Position numbers and translations under genes: made by a program. The notes beneath the pieces are model-generated. The model was not told the DNA's origin and ran no database searches. It worked only from the letters and a program-made list of their open reading frames with translations. A stretch of DNA of 64,000 bases. It comes from Stenogyne calaminthoides (taxonomy: Eukaryota; Streptophyta; Magnoliopsida; Lamiales; Lamiaceae). Shown here in pieces: positions 56,535 to 64,000 of this stretch (its first letter is position 1; each line of letters starts with the position of its first letter). The stretch is taken from assembly GCA_037126765.1 (NCBI GenBank), contig JBBCBC010000032.1, positions 2,170,001-2,234,000 on the forward strand. Direction: 5' to 3'.

Positions 56535-57270
56535 CTCCATCCGTCCCAAATATATAGGTTTGTTTCATTTTATGGATGTCCCAAATATATAGGTTTGTTT
56601 CTACATAAAGTAACTTTTTCTAATCAATTTACTAATAAAACCTTATGCATTAATTATGTTGGAAACTATAACAAACATTAAATAGGGGTATAATAGAAAT
56701 TTGACTTGTTTAATTTACTTTTGGAAAATTGTCAATTCAGGGTTTGAAAGATGACAAAATTATCAATTTAAGGCCTTAAAGATTTTTCCTATCGATTCAA
56801 GGCCTGGAAGATTAAAAACTATCGATCTAGGGCATGAAAGATAAAAACTATCAATTTGAGGCTCACACATTTTAAGGTCATGTTTGACACTTATATTTCA
56901 TATCCTTATTTCATGTTCTTGTTTTTTTTTATTTTTAGAGTTTACGATTCAAGGTTTACGGTTCAGGGGGTTTAGGGTTCATGGTTCAAGGTTTAGGGTT
57001 CATCGTTTATGGTTTAGGGTTTAGGGTTTTAGTGCCAAACATAGCCTTAAATTTTATAAGCCTTGAATTGATAGTTTCTATCTTTCAGGCTCAGGATTGA
57101 TAATTTCCTATCTTTCAGGCCTTGAATCGATAGGAAAAATCTTTCAGGCCTTAAATTGATAGTTTTACCATCTTTCAGGCCCTGAATTGATAAAATTCCT
57201 TTACTTTTTTAATACAATTTCTTAATATGTGTGAAAAGTTAAACAAGTCTATATATTTAGGACGAAGGGA
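56535..57270. mobile_element. Stowaway MITE enlarged by an inner inverted repeat
   Basis: CTCCATCCGTCCCAAATATA follows TA (56533-56534). TATATTTAGGACGAAGGGAG precedes TA (57271-57272). The interior at 56731-57192 is a separate inverted-repeat insert. An early internal duplication of GTCCCAAATATATAGGTTTG lies at 56552 and 56579. Confidence 0.8.
56731..57192. repeat. Inverted-repeat insert with telomere-like core
   Basis: Each arm is a short tandem array of about 35-bp units, TCAATTTAAGGCCTTAAAGA type on the left and ATCTTTCAGGCCTTGAATTG type on the right. The loop at about 56940-57035 holds TTTAGGGTTCATGGTTCAAG and a final TTTAGGGTTTAGGG, the plant telomere repeat with degenerate spacing. Confidence 0.75.
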
Positions 57271-57272
57271 GT

Positions 57273-58119
57273 ATTTAATATCCACCATCCTTTTTCTTTT
57301 TTTCAATTTCCAAGAGTTAGGTAAATAAATTTGTGTTAGGAAAAAAATTTATGGAGGACTTGTGTGAACTTCATCATATATGAAAATGACATGTACAAAC
57401 TATATGTGCGATTTAGAGTTGATCCTCATTACTAATGATAAAAATTTGTATAAATTTAATTCATGCTATGATCTTTATTTTTAATTTATAATATAACACG
57501 GGTCAAATTTAATTGATTAAAAAAATATGTTAAAATGGGTAAAATGATCAAATAATTGAAATTTATAATATAGATCTAATTCATAAGAGATCAACATATT
57601 ATCAGTATTCATGTAGGAAGGAGTTTGATGCAAAAATGTAGTAGACAACACAAAAATAAGGATTAGAAATAGATAGCTCCACCAAAAATAAAGTAGTTTA
57701 TTCCTTGTACGATTAGCTTATCATTTAGGAGTTCGGTGCTTTATAATTATATCCACCTTTTCCTGCGATGCACAATCACGTTGTAGTGTTTGCAAACTCT
57801 GCTCTAAAGTGAAAATTTATTCTTTCTTGTAATGGTTTTTCTTGCAGTGGGGTGGTGTTTCTCTTTTATGGTGATTGCGATTTTGGTTTCGACGGTTATG
57901 ATTTAGAGTTGCAATTTCGGATGGTCCCCCTCTTGTAGTGATTGCAGTTCTGGTCTACAGCAAGACAAAAGAATGTTGCCACATATCCGGTGATAAAAGG
58001 AACTATTGTAATTGATTACTTTTAAAAAAAAATCTATTCTAAAAATAGAATACTTATTTTTTAAAAATTATGTCTTTAACAATTTTTAAAAATGATGATT
58101 ATCAACCAATTTTTAGAAG
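57273..58119. other. AT-rich intergenic stretch
   Basis: No gene is visible. Near 57830-57960, GTAATGGTTTTTCTTGCAGTGG and GTGATTGCAGTTCTGG-like words recur, without a clear repeat structure. Confidence 0.4.
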
Positions 58120-58420
58120 GATGTATTGGTTGTGAAGTTTGTAGGATTTTTTTTTTAGATTTTCAAAGTCTGGAGGTATTCAATTCGAATTTTTAAAAAT
58201 CTTTAAAAATTCTGAGATATTCAATACGGATTTTAAAAAATCTTTAGATATTCAAGAGGCTATGAATTTTAATACTCTATGAATTTTCTTTGTTTCTCTT
58301 TAAAAAATATAAACAAATTTCACTCTCCAAAATCTCTTCTAACAACCAGAGATTTCTACGTATTATCTCAGAGAACTCTGAAAACGAAACGTCAGAAGAA
58401 AAAAATCTTCGTAATAGTTT
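58120..58420. repeat. GATGTATTGGTTGTG element terminus
   Basis: The left part matches, inverted, the terminus at 36520-36754: GGTATTCAATTCGAATTTT, TATTCAATACGGATTTTAAA, TCTCTTCTAACAACC and CGTCAGAAGAAAAAAA all recur in order. The satellite begins immediately afterwards, so the array may lie inside this element. Confidence 0.65.
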
Positions 58421-59804
58421 TTGTTTAAACAAGAAATACTATTCTATTTAAAAATTTATACTTTTCATCTAAACAGATTATACTTTTCTTTTAAACAAGT
58501 AATAATTTTCTATTTAAACAAGTAACATTTTTCTATTTAAACAAGTAATATTTTTCATTTAAACAAGTAATATTTTTCTATTTATACAAGTTATACATTT
58601 CATCTAAACAAGTTATATTTTTCTTTTAAACAAGTAACACTTTTCTTTTAAACAAGTAATACTTTTCTACTTAAACAAGTAGTATTTTTCTATTTAAACA
58701 AGTAATATTTTTCTATTTAAACAAGTTATATTTTTCATCTAAACAAGTTATACTTTTCTTTTAAACAAGTAGTACTTTTCTATTTAAACAAGTAATATTT
58801 TTCTATTTAAACAAGTAATATTTTTATATTTAAACAGGTAATACTTTTCATTTAAACAAGTAATACTTTTCTATTTAAACAAGTTATACTTTTCATCTAA
58901 ACAAGCTATACTTTTCTTTTAAACAAGTAATACTTTTCTTTTAAACAAGTAATACTTTTCTTTTAAACAAGTAATACAATTCTATTTAAACAAGTAATAC
59001 TTTTCTATTTAAACAAGTAATATTTTTCTATTTAAATAAATAATACTTTACATTTACACAAGTAATATTTTTATATTTAAACAAGTTATACTTTTCATCT
59101 AAACAAGTTATATTATTCTTTATAAAAAAGTATCTTTTCTTTTATACAAGTAATACTTTTTTATTTATACAAGTAATACTTTTATATTTAAACAAGTAAT
59201 ACTTTTAATTTACACAAGTAATACTTTTCTATTTAAACAAGTTATACTTTTCATCTAAACAAGTTATATTTTTCATCTAAACAAGTTATACTTTTCTTTT
59301 AAACAAGTAATACTTTTCTATTTAAACAAGTAATACTTTTCTATTTAAACAGGTAATATTTTTTTATTTAAAAAAACAATAATTTTCATTTAAACAAGTT
59401 ATATTTTTCTATTTAAAGAAGTTATACTTTTCATCTAAACAAGTTATACTTTTCTTTTAAACAAGTAATACTTTCCTTTTAAACAAGTAATATGTTTCTA
59501 TTTAAACAAGTAATACTTTTCTATTTAAACAAGTAATATTTTTATATTTAAACAAGTAATACTTTTCATTTACACAAGTAATACTTTTCTATTTAAACAA
59601 GTTATATTTTTCATCTAAACAAGTTATACTTTTCTTTTAAACAAGTAATACTTTTCTATTTATACAAGTAATACTTTTCTATTTAAACAAGTAATACTTT
59701 TCATTTAAACAAGTAATATTTTTCTATTTAAACAAGTTATACTTTTCATCTAATCAAGTTATATTTTCCATCTAAACAAGTTATACTTTCCTTTTAAACA
59801 AGTA

Positions 59805-60045
59805 CTCCCTCCGTCCCAAAAGAAACGCCAAGACGTTTATTGTTTTTCACGTGTTTTTTCTTGAATGAAGTTTTTTATTAGTATTTGAAATGATAAAATA
59901 ATTTTTTAAAGACGATGCAATAAATGAGAGGTAGATCTATAATACCTCTCTTTAAAAATTACTTTATCATTTGAAATACTAATAAACAACTCGCTCACAA
60001 AAACTCGATAATAAAGTAGGTGTGCACGTTTTTCCGGGACGGAGG
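59805..60045. mobile_element. Stowaway MITE in satellite, copy 1
   Basis: 241 bp, CTCCCTCCGTCCC to CCGGGACGGAGG, with TA at both sides. It has CGCCAAGACG and TTCTTGAATGAAG where copies 2 and 3 have CGTGCACG and TTGCGAGCGAG. Confidence 0.85.
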
Positions 60046-60880
60046 TAGTAATACTTTTTTATTTAAACAAGTAATACTTTTCTATTTAAACAAGTAATAT
60101 TTTTCTATTTAAATAAGTAATACTTTTCATTTACACAAGTAATACTTTTCTATTTAAACAAGTTATACTTTTCATCTAAACAAGTTATACTTTTCTTTTA
60201 AACAAGAATCTTTTCTTTTAAACAAGTAATACTTTTCTATTTATACAAGTAATACATTTCTATTTAAACAAGTAATACTTTTTATTTACACAAGTAATAC
60301 TTTTCTATTTAAACATGTTATACTTTTCATCTAAACAAGTTATATTTTTCATCTAAACGAGTTATACTTTTCTTTTAAATAAGTAATACTATTCTATTTA
60401 AACAAGTAATAATTTTCTATTTAAACAAGTAATATTTTTCTATTTAAACAAGCAATAATTTTCATTTAAACAAGTTATATTTTTCTATTTAAACAAGTTA
60501 TACTTTTCATCTAAACAAGTTATACTTTTCTTTTAAACAAGTAATACTTTCCTTTTAAACAAGTAATACGTTTCTATTTAAACAAGTAATACTTTTCTAT
60601 TTAAACAAGTAATATTTTTCTATTTAAACAAGTAATACTTTTCATTTACACAAGTAATACTTTTCTATTTAAACAAGTTATATTTTTCATCTAAACAAGT
60701 TATACTTTTCTTTTAAACAAGTAATACTTTTCTATTTTTACAAGTAATACTTTTCTATTTAAACAAGTAATACTTTTCATTTACACAAGTAATATTTTTC
60801 TATTTAAACAAGTTATACTTTTCATCTAATCAAGTTATATTTTCCATCTAAACAAGTTATACTTTCCTTTTAAACAAGTA

Positions 60881-61114
60881 CTCCCTCCGTCCCAAAGAAA
60901 CGTGCACGTTTATTGTTTTCACGTGTTTTTGCGAGCGAGTTTTTTATTAGTATTTGAAATGATAAAATAATTTTTAAAGATGCATGCAATAAATGAGAGG
61001 TAGATCTATAATACCTCTCTTTAAAAATTACTTTATCATTTGAAATACTAATAAACAACTCGCTCACAAAAACTCGATAATAAAGTAGGTGTGCACGTTT
61101 TTCCGGGACGGAGG
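60881..61114. mobile_element. Stowaway MITE in satellite, copy 2
   Basis: 234 bp, TA-flanked, intact ends. Nearly identical to copy 3. Confidence 0.85.
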
Positions 61115-61949
61115 TAGTAATACTTTTTTATTTAAACAAGTAATACTCTTCTATTTAAACAAGTAATACTTTTCTATTTAAATAAGTAATACTTTTCATT
61201 TACACATGTAATACTTTTCTATTTAAACAAGTTATACTTTTCATCTAAACAAGTTATACTTTTCTTTTAAACAAGAATATTTTCTTTTAAACAAGTAATA
61301 CTATTCTATTTATACAAGTAATACTTTTCTATTTAAACAAGTAATACTTTTTATTTACACAAGTAATACTTTTCTATTTAAACATGTTATACTTTTAATC
61401 TAAACAAGTTATATTTTTCATCTAAACGAGTTATACTTTTCTTTTAAATAAGTAATACTTTTCTATTTAAACAAGTAATAATTTTCTATTTAAACAAGTA
61501 ATATTTTTCTATTTAAACAAGCAAAAATTTTCATTTAAACAAGTTATATTTTTCTATTTAAACAAGTTATAATTTTCATCTAAACAAGTTATACTTTTCT
61601 TTTAAACAAGTAATACTTTCCTTTTAAACAAGTAATACGTTTCTATTTAAACAAGTAATACTTTTCTATATAAACAAGTAATATTTTTCTATTTAAACAA
61701 GTAATACTTTTCATTTACACAAGTAATACTTTTCTATTTAAACAAGTTATATTTTTCATCTAAACAAGTTATACTTTTCTTTTAAACAAGTAATACTTTT
61801 CTATTTATACAAGTAATACTTTTCTATTTAAACAAGTAATACTTTTCATTTACACAAATAATATTTTTCTATTTAAACAAGTTATACTTTTCATCTAATC
61901 AAGTTATATTTTCCATCTAAACAAGTTATACTTTCCTTTTAAACAAGTA

Positions 61950-62183
61950 CTCCCTCCGTCCCAAAGAAACGTGCACGTTTATTGTTTTCACGTGTTTTTG
62001 CGAGCGAGTTTTTTATTAGTATTTGAAATGATAAAATAATTTTTAAAGATGCATGCAATAAATGAGAGGTAGATCTATAATACCTCTCTTTAAAAATTAC
62101 TTTATCATTTGAAATACTAATAAACAACTCGCTCGCAAAAACTCGATAATAAAGTAGGTGTGCACGTTTTTCCGGGACAGAGG
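61950..62183. mobile_element. Stowaway MITE in satellite, copy 3
   Basis: 234 bp, TA-flanked. The right end is CCGGGACAGAGG, one change from copy 2. Confidence 0.85.
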
Positions 62184-63017
62184 TAGTAATATTTTTTTAT
62201 TTAAACAAGTAATACTTTTCTATTTAAACAAGTAATATTTTTCTATTTAAATAAGTAATACTTTTCATTTACACAAGTAATACTTTTCTATTTAAACAAG
62301 TTATACTTTTCATCTAAACAAGTTATACTTTTCTTTTAAACAAGAATCTTTTCTTTTAAACAAGTAATACTTTTCTATTTATACAAGTAATACTTTTCTA
62401 TTTAAACAAGTAATACTTTTTATTTACACAAGTAATACTTTTATATTTGAACATGTTATACTTTTCATCTAAACAAGTTATATTTTTCATCTAAACGAGT
62501 TATACTTTTCTTTTAAATAAGTAATATTTTTCTATTTAAACAAGTAATAATTTTCTATTTAAACTAGTAATATTTTTCTATTTAAACAAGCAATAATTTT
62601 CATTTAAACAAGTTATATTTTTCTATTTAAACAAGTTATAATTTTCATCTAAACAAGTTATACTTTTCTTTTAAACAAGTAATACTTTCCTTTTAAACAA
62701 GTAATACGTTTCTATTTAAACAAGTAATACTTTTCTATTTAAACAAGTAATATTTTTCTATTTAAACAAGTAATACTTTTCATTTACACAAGTAATACTT
62801 TTCTGTTTAAACAAGTTATATTTTTCATCTAAACAAGTTATACTTTTCTTTTAAACAAGTAATACTTTTTTATTTATACAAGTAATACTTTTCTATTTAA
62901 ACAAGTAATACTTTTCATTTACACAAGTAATATTTTTCTATTTAAACAAGTTATACTTTTCATCTAATCAAGTTATATTTCCATCTAAACAAGTTATACT
63001 TTCCTTTTAAACAAGTA

Positions 63018-63255
63018 CTCCCTCCGTCCCAAAGAAACGTGCACGTTTATTGTTTTCGCGTGTTTTTTTGAAGCGAAGTTTTTTATTAGTATTTGAAATG
63101 ATAAAATAATTTTTAAAGATGCATGCAATAAATGAGAGGTAGATCTATAATACATCTCTTTAAAAATTACTTTATCATTTGAAATACTAATAAACAACTC
63201 GCTCACAAAAACTCGATAATAAAAAATAGGTGCACGCTTTTTTTTAGATGAGAGG
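63018..63255. mobile_element. Stowaway MITE in satellite, copy 4
   Basis: 238 bp. The left end is intact, but the right end reads TTTTTAGATGAGAGG instead of CCGGGACGGAGG, so the inverted repeat is lost. The internal block reads TTTGAAGCGAAG. Confidence 0.8.
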
Positions 63256-63440
63256 TAGTAATACTTTTTTATTTAAACAAGTAATACTTTTCTATTTAAA
63301 CAAGTAATATTTTTCTATTTAAATAAGTAATACTTTTCATTTACACAAGTAATACTTTTCTATTTAAACAAGTTATACTTTTCATCTAATCAAGTTATAT
63401 TTTTCATCTAAACAAGTTATACTTTCCTTTTAAACAAGTA

Positions 63441-63678
63441 CTCCTCCGTTCCCAAAAACGCAAGACGCGTTTATTGTTTTTCGCGTGTTTTTTTGAATGA
63501 AGTTTTTTTATTAGTATTTGAAATGATAAAATAATTTTTAAAGATGCATGCAATAAATGAGAGGTAGATCTATAATACCTCTCTTTAAAAATTACTTTAT
63601 CATTTGAAATACTAATAAACAACTCGCTCACAAAAACTCTATAATAAAGTAGGTGTGCACGTTTTTCCGGGACGGAGG
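63441..63678. mobile_element. Stowaway MITE in satellite, copy 5
   Basis: 238 bp. The left end is CTCCTCCGTTCCC (altered) and the right end CCGGGACGGAGG is intact. It lies only 423 bp after copy 4, so this unit is shortened. Confidence 0.8.
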
Positions 63679-64000
63679 TAGTAATACTTTTTTATTTAAA
63701 CAAGTAATACTTTTCTATTTAAACAAGTAATATTTTTCTATTTAAATAAGTAATACTTTTCATTTACACAAGTAATACTTTTCTATTTAAACAAGTTATA
63801 CTTTTCATCTAAACAAGTTATACTTTTCTTTTAAACAAGTATCTTTTCTTTTAATCAAGTAATACTTTTCTATTTATACAAGTAATACTTTTCTATTTAA
63901 ACAAGTAATATTTTTTATTTACAGAAGTAATACTTTTCTATTTAAACATGTTATACTTTTCATCTAAACAAGTTATATTTTTCATCTAAACGAGTTATAC

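Larger units (their letters stand above)
58421..64000. repeat. AT-rich satellite, 23-bp monomer, with higher-order units
   Basis: The monomer is AAGTAATACTTTTC followed by TATTTAAAC, 23 bp, with recurring variants TTTTCATCTAAACAAGTTAT, CTTTTAAACAAG and CATTTACACAAG. From 59805 on, monomer variants and a Stowaway MITE recur together about every 1070 bp (MITE starts 59805, 60881, 61950, 63018), then a shorter unit (63441). The array continues past the window. Nothing codes here; ORFs at 60870-61067, 61939-62127, 62994-63206 and 63404-63631 are translations of the MITE copies. Confidence 0.9.

Noticed and set aside
58421..64000. CRISPR-like regular repeats
   Set aside because: The units are contiguous 23-bp AT-rich satellite monomers without unique spacers, and the genome is clearly plant.

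Overview
The window reads as nuclear DNA of a flowering plant. It is AT-rich, with very few host genes and dense, nested plant transposable elements. Supporting signs are Ty1/copia and Ty3/gypsy LTR retrotransposons primed by initiator-tRNA-like sites, a LINE with a zf-RVT tail, a Helitron, hAT elements with 8-bp target duplications, Stowaway-type MITEs with CTCCCTCCGTCCC ends, TTTAGGG-type telomere-like repeats, and a plastid-targeted acyl carrier protein. A eudicot is likely; I cannot place the species.

Left third (1-19425). A frame-broken coding remnant lies at 1-475. A non-autonomous Helitron (2291-5161) is largely an array of intron-end-like repeats. A Sirevirus-type copia element on the minus strand (5307-16257, AATCA target duplication) keeps gag and a very long third ORF but has lost most of pol. 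A hAT-like element (16832-18092) carries a minisatellite and a nested MITE. A 5'-truncated LINE is cut off at 19425.

Middle (19426-37877). A plus-strand copia element (19426-32093) has pol interrupted mainly by stop codons. Its 3' LTR holds a foreign solo LTR (27179-31062), which itself holds a solo LTR of the Sirevirus family (27846-29893); both inner insertions keep perfect 5-bp target duplications. Next come the 3' end and LTR of a gypsy-like element (to 33710), a 2.6-kb inverted repeat with about 1.2-kb arms (33713-36281), and a hAT-like element with a perfect 8-bp duplication (37022-37877).

Right part (39535-64000). A minus-strand Ty3/gypsy element (39535-45407, ATATG duplication) has LTRs that differ by two copies of a 45-bp hairpin repeat. 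The host genes follow: a truncated glycerophosphodiester phosphodiesterase-like (SHV3/GDPDL) pseudogene (46767-50154) and an apparently intact intronless acyl carrier protein gene (50751-51134). A MITE-rich intergenic region follows, including a Stowaway element split by a 976-bp solo LTR. The last 5.6 kb is a 23-bp satellite in which a Stowaway MITE has been co-amplified as part of a roughly 1.07-kb higher-order unit, running off the window end.

Only the acyl carrier protein gene looks functional. Boundaries marked by target duplications are the strongest calls. Family names inside copia and gypsy are inferences from motifs and layout, with no database search.
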